Of a DNA stretch of 41,319 nt, positions 23,341 to 31,020 are shown piece after piece (within the stretch, counting starts at the first letter, position 1; every line of letters begins with the position of its first letter). The DNA lies in the NCBI GenBank assembly GCA_031257385.1, contig JAIROT010000022.1, forward strand, positions 1-41,319. Direction: 5' to 3'. The notes under the pieces are model-generated. The model ran no database searches, was not told where the DNA came from, and saw nothing but the letters and a program-made list of their open reading frames with translations. The position numbers and the translations under genes are program-made. The stretch comes from Treponema sp. Its GTDB lineage: Bacteria > Spirochaetota > Spirochaetia > Treponematales > Breznakiellaceae.

Positions 23341-24061
23341 CCGGATCGAAAGAAAAATCGTAGAGCCGCCGCAGAATGTCGCCGATCTTGCCGCTGTAGG
23401 TTTTATCTGCCGCCCAGGTTCCCGAAAGGCCCTGAATGGTGGGGGACGAGCCGTAACGGACCCACCTGTAGCGGGGGTCCACTAAAACTCCTTTCAGCGG
23501 CTCCTCGGTGGCGTATGCCTTGAGGTGCTGGATGTGAGCCCTGACCCCGGTTTGGGGATCGGGGAAAATCTCCCCGGACTGGCCCGGTCCGACGGAGCCA
23601 AGGCCGCAGAAATTGTTCATTTCCGGCGTTACCAGTCCCCCGTAGCTGAGAAAACCTGTTTCCAGGCACATTTGAGCGAAAGCCGTGTCGTGATTCACCC
23701 CTTCAAGGGCCGCTTCCTTGATATAATAGCCGGCCAGGGCCAGCGCAAATTCCCGGTCTGTCTCAGAATTGTTATATTCAAGAAAAAGCGCGAGTTTTTC
23801 CTCCGGTATCTGCCCCTTCCCCATGATACGCTCCGGAGGATTGGGCCGCTCTGGGGGGCGTTCCGGCGGACGCTCATGGGGGATCTGCGCCGGAACCGTG
23901 GCAGTCTGCTCAGGCAGCCGCTCGTAAGGAATCTCCGCCGGAACTGTGACGGCCTGTTCCGGCGGCAGACTTCGCTCTGCCTGTTTCAGGCCGGCGCAGG
24001 AAAAGAAAAGCAATACCGGGAAAAAGAGCGCGGTAAAAAACAGAATATGTTTGCCGTTCAT
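23330..24061 (-). CDS. Lipoprotein with glucosaminidase domain
   Basis: 243 aa. A signal peptide ending in the lipobox FFSC (Cys near residue 22) is followed by a proline-rich linker (about 30-80) with repeats such as LPEQTATVPAQIPHERPPER. The C-terminal ~150 residues fit the mannosyl-glycoprotein endo-beta-N-acetylglucosaminidase-like (glucosaminidase) family. The likely catalytic Glu is in AFAQMCLETGFLSYGG, followed by NNFCGLGSVG, TGVRAHIQHLKAYA and the late aromatic segments RYRWVRYGSSPTI and GTWAADKTYSGKI. It probably trims peptidoglycan glycan strands from a membrane anchor; activity is inferred from the family. The ATG is at 24061, and the gene converges on and overlaps the lipoprotein gene at 22792. 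An R1 element lies just upstream. Confidence 0.82.
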   Translation of the reverse strand: MNGKHILFFTALFFPVLLFFSCAGLKQAERSLPPEQAVTVPAEIPYERLPEQTATVPAQIPHERPPERPPERPNPPERIMGKGQIPEEKLALFLEYNNSETDREFALALAGYYIKEAALEGVNHDTAFAQMCLETGFLSYGGLVTPEMNNFCGLGSVGPGQSGEIFPDPQTGVRAHIQHLKAYATEEPLKGVLVDPRYRWVRYGSSPTIQGLSGTWAADKTYSGKIGDILRRLYDFSFDPVKG

Positions 24062-24102
24062 TTTTTGAATATCGGTGTATCAGGGGGAAAATTAAACCCC
24101 CA

Positions 24103-24244
24103 GGAGCCTGTGGGACTTGTGGATTTTTGCGGCCTTTGACCGCAAAAACCCCCGATTTTTGGGCTCCTTTGGGAGTCTGCAAGGTAGAAAATGCACAAAA
24201 TAGTGCATTTTCTTTATCATTTGGGCTAAAGCCCCACAGACTCC
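24103..24244 (+). repeat. Full-length R1 element (142 bp)
   Basis: This is the most complete R1 copy. The ends are imperfect inverted repeats GGAGCCTGTGGG (24103-24114) and CCCCACAGACTCC (24232-24244). Inside are a stem GCGG...CCGC, the core AAAAACCCCCGATTTTTGGG, and a perfect 11-bp stem AGAAAATGCAC (24186-24196) / GTGCATTTTCT (24203-24213). Bases 24127-24244 match the reverse complement of 41202-41319 with a single mismatch. It occupies the 333-bp gap between two genes. The rest of that gap holds the promoter at 24266-24294. Confidence 0.85.
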
Positions 24245-24265
24245 CAGGCGGCCTATTATCCGCGC

Positions 24266-24294
24266 TTTACAATATCTTTACAGGGTAATATAGT
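24266..24294 (+). promoter_or_regulatory. Promoter of the U32 peptidase-family gene
   Basis: TTTACA (24266-24271), a 17-nt spacer and TATAGT (24289-24294) form a good sigma70-type promoter. Transcription near 24301 would give a leader of about 95 nt before the ATG at 24395; no upstream in-frame start codon exists in that leader. Confidence 0.6.
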
Positions 24295-24394
24295 AAAGCA
24301 TGATCAGTACGGTGCAAGCCGCCGATTTTACAGATGCCTGCGCTTCCCGGTCTTTCCGGAACCGGCGGGCTGCGGCTGCCCGGCCGGTAAGCGT

Positions 24395-26668
24395 ATGTCT
24401 GTAACGCGCAAAATTGAGCTGCTGGCCCCCGCCGGCAGTCCCGAAGCGCTGGACGCCGCCATTGGCGAAGGGGCCGACGCGGTGTATCTGGGGCTGAAAA
24501 ATTTCAATGCCCGGATGCGGAGCGTCAACTTTACCTATTCCCAGTTTGAAAGCGCCCTGCGCTCTTTGCGCCGGATGGGGAAAAAGCTATACGTTACGGT
24601 AAACACGGTCTTTGAACAGCGGGAAGCGGACCGTATGTACCAGTTTCTCAACTACCTGGCCGCAGCGGGGCCGGACGCGCTTATTGTGCAGGACTTTGGG
24701 GTTATCTCCATGGTCCGCTCGGAGTTTCCTTCCCTCAAGCTCCACGCCTCTACCCAGATGAACATAGCTTCCGCGCGGGGGGCCAACGCCCTTTCCAGAC
24801 ACGGCGTATCCCGTGTAGTGCTGGCAAGGGAACTCAACCTGGCCGAGCTGCGGAACATTAGAAGTGAAACCAATCTGGAACTGGAAGTTTTTGTACACGG
24901 CGCCCTCTGTGTCAGCGCTTCCGGAATCTGTCTTTTTTCCAGCTACCTGGGAGGCAAATCCGCCAACCGGGGCATGTGCACCCAGGCCTGCCGCCGCCTG
25001 TACCACCGCAGCGCCGAAGGCGGCTTTGCCCCTGAAACCGGCTACTACTTCAGCCCCGGCGACTTGCAGCTTTTGGAACGCCTGCCCGATCTTGCCGAAG
25101 CCGGAATTAACTCACTCAAAATTGAAGGCCGGATGAAAAGCGCCGACTATGTAGGCACGGTAGTTTCCGCCTACCGGCCGGTGTTAGACGCCCTCGCCGG
25201 AAGAAATGAGGGGCAAATCAGGCTGAATATTCAGAAGGGGCAGGAAATTCTTCGAGGCGATTTTGCCCGATCCAAGACGCGGTTTTATTTTGAGGCCGCT
25301 TTCGCAGCGGAAACACCCGCGGGGGAAAGCCCGCCGGCATCAGCGGCCGCCGGTATTGATTGGCTGAATCCGCTTCAGGACGGCGGTACCGGTATCAGTC
25401 TGGGCGCGATTCAAAAGGTAAAAGGCGCGGGGGATGAACGGCGGGCTTTGGTTTCCCCGGATGATTTTGCTTCTCCCTGCCCTGTTGCGGGAGATTCGAT
25501 TCGCCTGCACCGCAGGGATGATTCAGAGCGGGTCTCCCACAAGCTAAAGTTTGCCGGGCCTGCCGTACACGGTGAACGCGGTTACTGGATTTCCATCCCT
25601 GAAAATTTTGATATAGGGGACCGGGTCTATCTTATTCAAACCAAAGTTACGTCGAAACGCTATAAACCGATTATTTCCCATAACGCTGCGGGCAGCGGCC
25701 GCGGGCCGGGCAGGGAGAAGGCACCTTTCCCTAAACTGCAAAAACCGCGAAAGGAAACGAAAGACGGCGCCGGGGCAAAGCGCGGCAAGCCCATAAAGAC
25801 CGGCGGCGTTTTTCCCGAAGGACTCTATGTGGCCCTTTCCCGAATCGGGGACCTCTACATCATACAGTCTTCCCGGCCCGAAAAAGTGATGCTCACCCTT
25901 TCCCGCAAAAACGCCGCCTGTTTATTGGCGGATAACAAAGCGCCCTTGCCTTTTAAGCCCGCCGAGATCATTCTGATACTGGACCCGTTTTTTCCCCAGG
26001 ACGCGGCGGAAGCGATGGCGGCGGAAATCAGCGGACTCATTGAACGGGGTTACCGGCAGTTTGTGCTGAATAACCTGGGACATTTTTCCCTGTTTCGGGG
26101 CAGCGATAAGCGAAACGGTGATATCCGCTCCAAGGTTCAGCTTGTCGCCGGTCCCTGGCTGTATATGTTCAACGCCTGGTCGCTTTCTTTTGTTTCTTCC
26201 CTGGGAGCGGACGGATTTGTCTCCCCTCTGGAGAACAACCGGCAAAACCTGGAACGGACACTGGGCATGGACAGGGGAAGCCGTTCTTCGCATAAGGGCG
26301 GCTGGCCGCGCTCCGTTTTTTTTGTCCCGGTCTTCGCGTGGCCTTCATTGTTCCGCATCCGGGCGGACATCGGCGCCGTTTATGATTTTGATTCGTTTTC
26401 AGATAACAGGGGCGAAATTTTTTCCCTCATCACCGGCCGCGAAGGATCGCTGGTGATTCCCGAAAAACCTTTTTCAATAGTCGACAAGATCCCCTTCCTC
26501 AGGGAAGCGGGCTTCGGCCGCTTTATCATTGATCTTTCCGGTCCTGTTTTAAGAAAAGGGGATTACCGCGATCTGATGCGGGCCGTAAAAGAAGGCGCTC
26601 CCCTGCCCCGGAGCAGCCGCTTTAACTGGAAGGACGGATTCTACTCAACGGACATGATTGGAGGCTGA
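24395..26668 (+). CDS. U32 peptidase-family protein, probable RNA hydroxylation enzyme
   Basis: 757 aa. The N-terminal ~290 residues are a typical U32 TIM-barrel-like domain: IELLAPAGSPEALDAAIGEG, ADAVYLGLKNFNAR, LHASTQMN, then the family signature EVFVHGALCVSASGICLFSS (residues ~164-183). Cysteines in GMCTQACRR complete a likely iron-sulphur or metal site. The length and the long C-terminal part (residues ~340-757, with a DUF3656-like layout) place it nearer RlhA (23S rRNA 5-hydroxycytidine synthesis) than the shorter TrhP proteins (tRNA uridine hydroxylation). I cannot separate these without alignment. Older annotations call these collagenase-like proteases. The start ATG at 24395 has only a weak Shine-Dalgarno, but the N-terminus fits the family. 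It converges with ssb. Confidence 0.85.
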   Translation: MSVTRKIELLAPAGSPEALDAAIGEGADAVYLGLKNFNARMRSVNFTYSQFESALRSLRRMGKKLYVTVNTVFEQREADRMYQFLNYLAAAGPDALIVQDFGVISMVRSEFPSLKLHASTQMNIASARGANALSRHGVSRVVLARELNLAELRNIRSETNLELEVFVHGALCVSASGICLFSSYLGGKSANRGMCTQACRRLYHRSAEGGFAPETGYYFSPGDLQLLERLPDLAEAGINSLKIEGRMKSADYVGTVVSAYRPVLDALAGRNEGQIRLNIQKGQEILRGDFARSKTRFYFEAAFAAETPAGESPPASAAAGIDWLNPLQDGGTGISLGAIQKVKGAGDERRALVSPDDFASPCPVAGDSIRLHRRDDSERVSHKLKFAGPAVHGERGYWISIPENFDIGDRVYLIQTKVTSKRYKPIISHNAAGSGRGPGREKAPFPKLQKPRKETKDGAGAKRGKPIKTGGVFPEGLYVALSRIGDLYIIQSSRPEKVMLTLSRKNAACLLADNKAPLPFKPAEIILILDPFFPQDAAEAMAAEISGLIERGYRQFVLNNLGHFSLFRGSDKRNGDIRSKVQLVAGPWLYMFNAWSLSFVSSLGADGFVSPLENNRQNLERTLGMDRGSRSSHKGGWPRSVFFVPVFAWPSLFRIRADIGAVYDFDSFSDNRGEIFSLITGREGSLVIPEKPFSIVDKIPFLREAGFGRFIIDLSGPVLRKGDYRDLMRAVKEGAPLPRSSRFNWKDGFYSTDMIGG

Positions 26669-26670
26669 CA

Positions 26671-26739
26671 AAAAGGAATGAGAAGCGGGTATGAGACTCA
26701 CACGTAAAAAGTTTCCCGCTTCCCATTCCGGATTTTTTT
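26671..26739. terminator. Bidirectional intrinsic terminator between the U32 gene and ssb
   Basis: A 15-bp stem with one mismatch, GGAATGAGAAGCGGG (26675-26689) and CCCGCTTCCCATTCC (26715-26729), is flanked by AAAAA on the left and a run of seven T (26733-26739) on the right. It can therefore stop transcription from both sides. The right T run overlaps the ssb stop codon. Confidence 0.8.
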
Positions 26740-27154
26740 AGAACGCTGCCGCTTCAAGCTCCCCGGCCATGACGGGGAGGGGATTGGCTTCCCTGTTTAA
26801 TTCGGCGCCTTCATCCGCGTCTTTCTTGAAGTCCGGACGAAACTCCACATGTTCGGCCACGATGGTTACTTTGGAGTGAGGCTTCCCGTCCGATCCGTCC
26901 CAGCGCTCCTGTTTCAGGCGGCCCACCACCCGGACTCCCCGGCCCTTGCGGCCCAGATTGCTGCAAGCCTCTGCAAGCTTTGCCCATGTTTCGACGTCGA
27001 AGAACGAAACTTCTTTTTCAAATCCTGAATCTTGTTTATAGAAACGATTTGCGGCGAGAGTGAAGGTACAGACCGGCGTTCCCTTCTGGGTTGACCTAAG
27101 CAGCGGATCCCGTACCAAATTCCCTTCGATTAAAATTGAGTTAAGGTTGTTCAT
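26738..27154 (-). CDS. ssb: Single-stranded DNA-binding protein
   Basis: 138 aa with an OB fold: MNNLNSILIEGNLVRDPLLR, TPVCTFTLAANRFY, EVSFFDVETWAKLAEACSNL, GRGVRVVGRLKQERW, and VTIVAEHVEFRPD. These match bacterial SSB. The acidic C-terminal tip DDDIPF typical of SSB is absent; this protein ends PLPVMAGELEAAAF, so only a terminal Phe remains. That is odd, since the tip recruits repair proteins. I start at the ATG at 27154, which has GAGAAGG five bases upstream; the frame extends to 27190 without support. A 28-bp palindrome lies 47 bases upstream and may be an operator. It shares the U32 gene's bidirectional terminator. Confidence 0.9.
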   Translation of the reverse strand: MNNLNSILIEGNLVRDPLLRSTQKGTPVCTFTLAANRFYKQDSGFEKEVSFFDVETWAKLAEACSNLGRKGRGVRVVGRLKQERWDGSDGKPHSKVTIVAEHVEFRPDFKKDADEGAELNREANPLPVMAGELEAAAF

Positions 27155-27200
27155 AATTGCCTTCTCTAAAATGGTGTTCCGGCGGCACAAAACCGCAGGC

Positions 27201-27228
27201 CATGGATTTCAAAAATTGAATTTCCATG
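27201..27228. promoter_or_regulatory. Palindrome between ssb and the corrinoid-activase gene
   Basis: CATGGATTTCAA (27201-27212) and TTGAATTTCCATG (27216-27228) form a nearly perfect inverted repeat around AAA. It is 47 bases upstream of the ssb start on one side and about 110 bases upstream of the activase promoter on the other. It has the size and symmetry of a dimeric repressor site. The cognate regulator is unknown. The rest of the 238-bp gap (27155-27392) shows only the promoter at 27337-27365. Confidence 0.35.
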
Positions 27229-27336
27229 AATGTACCCTATATATGGCGCGGAAATGCGGGCCGCTTTAGTGAATCGTGAAAAATCTCAAAAATTGCAGAA
27301 ATAATCTTCTATCTTTTAACTCCTCGCTTTGTGTAA

Positions 27337-27365
27337 TTGCATTATCAGTGCAGACATGGTAAAAT
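27337..27365 (+). promoter_or_regulatory. Candidate promoter of the corrinoid-activase gene
   Basis: TTGCAT (27337-27342), a 17-nt spacer and TAAAAT (27360-27365) precede the TTG start at 27393 with a leader of about 20 nt. The -35 keeps only the TTG core. Confidence 0.45.
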
Positions 27366-27392
27366 ACAAAACAAACAAACTTCCGGGGGCTT

Positions 27393-29201
27393 TTGATAAA
27401 CGTAAGCGTTATTTCCGGCGAAAATAAAGTTCAGAAGATCAGCATGCCCGAAGGGGGAGCTCTGCTTGCGGCGCTGCGGGCCGCCGGTGTCTACCTGCCC
27501 GCCATCTGCGGTGGGCGGGGGACCTGCGGAAAGTGCCGGATCAGGGTAAAGTCCGGCGCGCTGCCGGTAAGTACCGCCGACGAGGCCTGTTTTTCGCGGG
27601 CGGAACTTGACGAGGGCTGGCGGCTTGCCTGCGCCGCTTTTCCCGCCGGAAGCCTCACGGTGCAAATTCCCGAAAGCGGGGAGGGGCAGTTTTCCTCCGT
27701 CGACAATTTTGAACAGCCTCGCCCGGCAGGCCGCCGGTCCGGCGAGGCGTTTGAGCCGCAAAAAAGCCCGCGGAGTTTTGCCGTCCAGCTTGCCGACGCG
27801 GGCTTAACCGGAAGCGTCCCGCAGGGCGCGGCCGGGAGGCTCTCGTTTTCGGAGTTGCGGGAAGCGTCAAAACTGGCCGCTCCCGTGCCGGAAGGGGGCT
27901 TTCAGGTGTACCGTGACCGTGGCAGGATCGTCCGCATCGGCGGCGGTTCCGAGCCCCTGTACGCCGCCGCCGTTGACATAGGGACTACCACCCTTGGCTT
28001 TGCCCTGGTGGATCTGCGGAGCGGAGCGGTCGCCGGCCGTCTTTCGGCGGTGAACAGGCAGCGGGAATTTGGCGGCGACGTGATCTCCCGAATCGGGCGG
28101 GCCAACAGCGGCGACCTTTCCCCCCTGAGCCGCTGTGTGCGGAAGCAAATCACCGAAGGAATAACCGCCCTCTGCGATGAGTCGGAGGCAGAGGCGCGGG
28201 ATATCTGCAAAATCGCCATTGCGGGTAACACCACCATGCTGCATCTTCTGCTGGGCCTCTCCTGCCAAACGCTGGGGAAAACGCCCTTTACGCCGGTAAC
28301 ACTGGACACGGTTTTTTTGAACTTTCGGGAAATTACCGAAAGCGATTTACCTTCTCCGGAGTCGCCGCCGGCCTGTGAAACGGTGATTCTGCCGGGTATT
28401 TCCACCTATGTGGGGGCGGATATTGCCGCGGGCCTGCTTTTCGTGGAGCCGCATAAAAGCGGGGCGCCGGCGGTGTTTTTGGACATAGGTACCAACGGCG
28501 AGATGGCCCTTGCGCACAAGGGGAAGATACTCTGTACCGCCACCGCGGCCGGCCCCGCTTTTGAAGGGGGGAATATCCTCTGGGGAACCGGCAGCGTGCC
28601 CGGGGCGATTTCGCGGGTGCGGTTCAGGGACGGGATATTTGAGGCGGATACCATCGGCGGCAAGTCCCCCTTGGGGATCTGCGGCTCCGGCGTTGTGGAC
28701 ACGGTGTACCAGGGGCTTAAATACGGGTATATCCAGCCCTCGGGCAGATTTACCGAAAAAGTGAGGGAAGAGGGGATTGTGCTTGCCAGGGCGGGTGACG
28801 GGCGGGATATTGTGTTCTGTCAGAAAGATGTGCGGGAATTGCAGCTCGGTAAAAGCGCCATCCGTTCCGGCCTTGACGCCCTCCTCAATTATACGGGCCT
28901 CGCCTATGAGGACATACAGACCCTGTACATTGCCGGAGGCTTCGGTTTTAACCTCTGCATGGAAAGCGCCGCCGGAATCGGGCTTATCCCCGAAGCGCTG
29001 CTTCCCAGGGTTTCGCTTATAGGGAACAGCGCCTTGGGCGGCGCGGTCAAGTATCTCCTCAGCCCGGAAAACGACGAAACACTCCGCCGGATAATCGCTC
29101 AGTCGGAGGAATTCAGCCTTCCGGAGGACAAGTATTTTAACGCTCATTTTATCGACAATGTTACTTTCGAGTCCGGCGGGGCAGGGCAGGGACTTGCATA
29201 A
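27393..29201 (+). CDS. RACo-like corrinoid protein reductive activase (2Fe-2S + ASKHA)
   Basis: 602 aa. The N-terminal ferredoxin domain binds a 2Fe-2S cluster through C39, C45, C48 and C80 (ICGGRGTCGKCRIRV and WRLAC). A linker leads to an ASKHA ATPase domain with phosphate loops AAAVDIGTTTLGFAL (~190), FLDIGTNGEMAL, the GICGSGVVD segment and LYIAGGFGFNL near the end. This is the DUF4445 architecture of RamA/RACo proteins, which use ATP to drive reduction of inactive Co(II) corrinoid proteins to Co(I) in methyl-transfer systems, including the Wood-Ljungdahl pathway. No methyltransferase or corrinoid protein gene is adjacent, so its partner is unknown. The start is TTG at 27393 with GGGGG just upstream. 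A corrinoid-dependent acetogenic or methyl-using spirochaete is suggested, but only as inference. Confidence 0.88.
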   Translation: MINVSVISGENKVQKISMPEGGALLAALRAAGVYLPAICGGRGTCGKCRIRVKSGALPVSTADEACFSRAELDEGWRLACAAFPAGSLTVQIPESGEGQFSSVDNFEQPRPAGRRSGEAFEPQKSPRSFAVQLADAGLTGSVPQGAAGRLSFSELREASKLAAPVPEGGFQVYRDRGRIVRIGGGSEPLYAAAVDIGTTTLGFALVDLRSGAVAGRLSAVNRQREFGGDVISRIGRANSGDLSPLSRCVRKQITEGITALCDESEAEARDICKIAIAGNTTMLHLLLGLSCQTLGKTPFTPVTLDTVFLNFREITESDLPSPESPPACETVILPGISTYVGADIAAGLLFVEPHKSGAPAVFLDIGTNGEMALAHKGKILCTATAAGPAFEGGNILWGTGSVPGAISRVRFRDGIFEADTIGGKSPLGICGSGVVDTVYQGLKYGYIQPSGRFTEKVREEGIVLARAGDGRDIVFCQKDVRELQLGKSAIRSGLDALLNYTGLAYEDIQTLYIAGGFGFNLCMESAAGIGLIPEALLPRVSLIGNSALGGAVKYLLSPENDETLRRIIAQSEEFSLPEDKYFNAHFIDNVTFESGGAGQGLA

Positions 29202-29250
29202 AGTACGGACAAGGGCTTAGAAGGTGTTAAACCCTTGAGCGCAGCCATTT

Positions 29251-29345
29251 TTTGAGAACAACCACCCCTTCAGGCGGGGTTGTTGATTCGAAAATCTGGT
29301 TTAATACCCCGCCCTTGATGCTGCGCAAGCAGCTGCTCTGCCGCG
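29251..29345 (+). repeat. R2 repeat with 5' hairpin
   Basis: A hairpin AACAACC...GGTTGTT (29257-29283) is followed by the R2 core TCTGGTTTAATACCCCGCCC, then TTGATGCTGCGCAAG and CTCTGCCGCGG. The core is nearly identical to 34820-34872. It lies between the activase gene and the promoter of the next gene. Confidence 0.7.
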
Positions 29346-29364
29346 GTTCAAACAACGCGCTTCA

Positions 29365-29393
29365 TTGATACGCTGCCGCATTAATGATATTAT
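29365..29393 (+). promoter_or_regulatory. Promoter of the Gfo/Idh/MocA gene
   Basis: TTGATA (29365-29370), a 17-nt spacer and TATTAT (29388-29393) form a good sigma70-type promoter, placed immediately after an R2 repeat. The predicted leader is about 45 nt. Confidence 0.6.
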
Positions 29394-29443
29394 AGAAGCG
29401 AACTGTGGGGCTGTGTCCCTTAAAAAAACAAAAGGAGCTGACT

Positions 29444-30442
29444 ATGGACAAATTACGGATGGGGGTTTTGGGATGTTCCCGTCACTATGAACTGAGGGTA
29501 GCCCTGCCGCTCAGATCGTCTCTGCTGGTAGAGCCTTATGCCGTGGCGTCAAGAAACGAAGCGAAGGCAAAGGAATTTGCGGATAAACTTGACTTTCCCA
29601 AAGCCTACGGCGCCTACGGGGACTTGCTCGCCGATCCCGCTGTCGATTTTGTGTATATTCCGCTGCCCAATCATCTGCACCTGGAATATATCAAAAAAAC
29701 CGCCGATGCGGGAAAGCCGGTGCTGTGCGAAAAGCCTATATGTTTGAACGCGAAAGAAGCGGCGGAAGCGGCGGCCTATTGCCAAAGCCGGAATGTTCCC
29801 CTCATGGAAGCCTTTATGTACCGCTTCCATCCCCAATGGGTGCGGGCAAAGGAAATTGTCGTTGCGGGGGAAATCGGCGAACTGCTGGCCGTTCACGGCC
29901 ATTTTTCCTATTCCAACAAGGACGGGAACAACATACGCAACAGGGCGGACGCGGGCGGCGGCGCGATTTATGACATCGGCTGCTATACCGCCTCAAGCGC
30001 CCGTTATCTGTTTGGCCGGGAACCCGCCAGGGTAACATCTACCCTTATTCGGGACCCTTCGTTCAAAACCGATATTCTGGTTTCCGCGATACTCGATTTT
30101 GGGGAAGGCAGGACCGCGACCTTTACTATCGGTACGCAGATGCACCCCGGCCAGCGGGTGGACGCCGTTGGAAGCGACGGCAGCCTTTCCATAGAGGTGC
30201 CCTTCAACATGTACCCGGATGTTCCCGGCAAAGTTACTGTTTCCACCGGCGTAGGCCGACGCTTAATTGAAACGGAAATTGCCGATCAGTATTTGCTGGA
30301 ATTTGACGCCTATGCCGGATCGATCATTCAGCAGAGGGAAGCTCCCACCCCGGTTTCGGACGCAATCGCCAACATGGCGGTACTGGACGCCCTCTTCAAG
30401 TCCGCGGCAAGCGGCGCATGGGAAACAGTACAGAAGTATTGA
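29444..30442 (+). CDS. Gfo/Idh/MocA family oxidoreductase
   Basis: 332 aa, a NAD(P)-dependent sugar or cyclitol dehydrogenase-type protein. The N-terminal Rossmann domain begins MDKLRMGVLGCSRHYELRVA, where the usual GxGxxG is altered. The conserved EKP motif appears in KPVLCEKPICLNAKEA, with the catalytic-type lysine, and PLPNHLH/AFMYRFHPQW precede the C-terminal substrate domain (GGGAIYDIGCYTASSARYL). This fold oxidises or reduces sugar-like substrates; the substrate cannot be predicted. The ATG at 29444 has AAAGGAG at a good distance, and a longer frame from 29405 is not needed. It is a single gene with its own promoter. Confidence 0.85.
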   Translation: MDKLRMGVLGCSRHYELRVALPLRSSLLVEPYAVASRNEAKAKEFADKLDFPKAYGAYGDLLADPAVDFVYIPLPNHLHLEYIKKTADAGKPVLCEKPICLNAKEAAEAAAYCQSRNVPLMEAFMYRFHPQWVRAKEIVVAGEIGELLAVHGHFSYSNKDGNNIRNRADAGGGAIYDIGCYTASSARYLFGREPARVTSTLIRDPSFKTDILVSAILDFGEGRTATFTIGTQMHPGQRVDAVGSDGSLSIEVPFNMYPDVPGKVTVSTGVGRRLIETEIADQYLLEFDAYAGSIIQQREAPTPVSDAIANMAVLDALFKSAASGAWETVQKY

Positions 30443-30465
30443 AAACGGAAGGGCCTTTCCGCTGT

Positions 30466-30524
30466 TCGAAAGTCTGGAATACCCCGCCGAACCTCCGGTT
30501 TGGGCTTCCCGCGCGGAAGCTCAT
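30466..30524 (+). repeat. R2 copy supplying the stop of the PC4-like gene
   Basis: The sequence GAAAGTCTGGAATACCCCGC, then a diverged middle, then TTCCCGCGCGGAAGCTCATT aligns with the R2 copy at 34825-34884. Its right end contains the minus-strand TGA stop (30523-30521) of the PC4-like gene. Confidence 0.55.
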
Positions 30525-30754
30525 TCTTTCTGCTTGGTCAGCGCGGCCGTAAGTAACTCCACCAGCCTGGCCGCTTCTTCCAAAGTAAGCGTAAGGCCCT
30601 TCCCCATTTTTTCATGCCCCTGCGCCCAGTCCCTCACATCAAGCTTGGGCGCTCTGCCGTTCCAGGAAACCATATTCAGCTCTTTTTTCCAGCCGCCACT
30701 TCCCTCGGAAACAACGCCGAAATGTTTAACAATATTGAAAGTAATATCGGCCAT
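30521..30754 (-). CDS. PC4/YdbC-like ssDNA-binding protein
   Basis: 77 aa, matching the bacterial YdbC family, which has the fold of the eukaryotic transcriptional coactivator PC4 and binds single-stranded DNA. Characteristic segments are ITFNIVKHFGVVSEG, GWKKELNMVSWNGRAPKLD and GHEKMGKGLTLTLEEAARL. The ATG at 30754 has GTGGAG five bases upstream; the frame extends to 30814 without protein-like sequence. The stop TGA lies within an R2 repeat, but the protein reaches its normal C-terminal helix, so it appears complete. It is transcribed divergently from the lipoprotein operon. A role in ssDNA handling or transcription is inferred from the family. Confidence 0.85.
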   Translation of the reverse strand: MADITFNIVKHFGVVSEGSGGWKKELNMVSWNGRAPKLDVRDWAQGHEKMGKGLTLTLEEAARLVELLTAALTKQKE

Positions 30755-30921
30755 ACAAACTCCACAGCATACAATCAGGCCGCCCGCGGCCCCGGATTTA
30801 TAGTATACCACCAAAAGGCGTTTCAGTGACTACCCCGTGGGGCAGGGGTTTCCCATAGCTCCAATTCGTGGTTAAACCGGGAATTCTCCAAAGGCATAAT
30901 TTCCTTCGAAATATACGCTTG

Positions 30922-30977
30922 AAAACATGTAAAAACATGTAATAAAACTTGTTGAAAATGGTTTATTCAGATATACT
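30922..30977 (+). promoter_or_regulatory. Lipoprotein-operon promoter with upstream direct repeats
   Basis: TTGTTG (30949-30954), a 17-nt spacer and TATACT (30972-30977) form a plausible promoter 43 bases before the ATG at 31021. Just upstream are two direct repeats AAAACATGT (30922-30930 and 30932-30940) exactly 10 bp apart, one helical turn, which could be a regulator site. ACATGT is itself palindromic. Confidence 0.4.
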
Positions 30978-31020
30978 CTTATTCAAGAGAGACCTATTTC
31001 AATTCTTAAAGGAGAGGCTG

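Noticed and set aside
23910-24182. 90-residue minus-strand frame beginning in the R1 element at 24103-24244
   Set aside because: Its first residues are the same repeat-encoded peptide as in the mrfB insert, but it then runs out of frame over the glucosaminidase lipoprotein, which has the better signal peptide and start.
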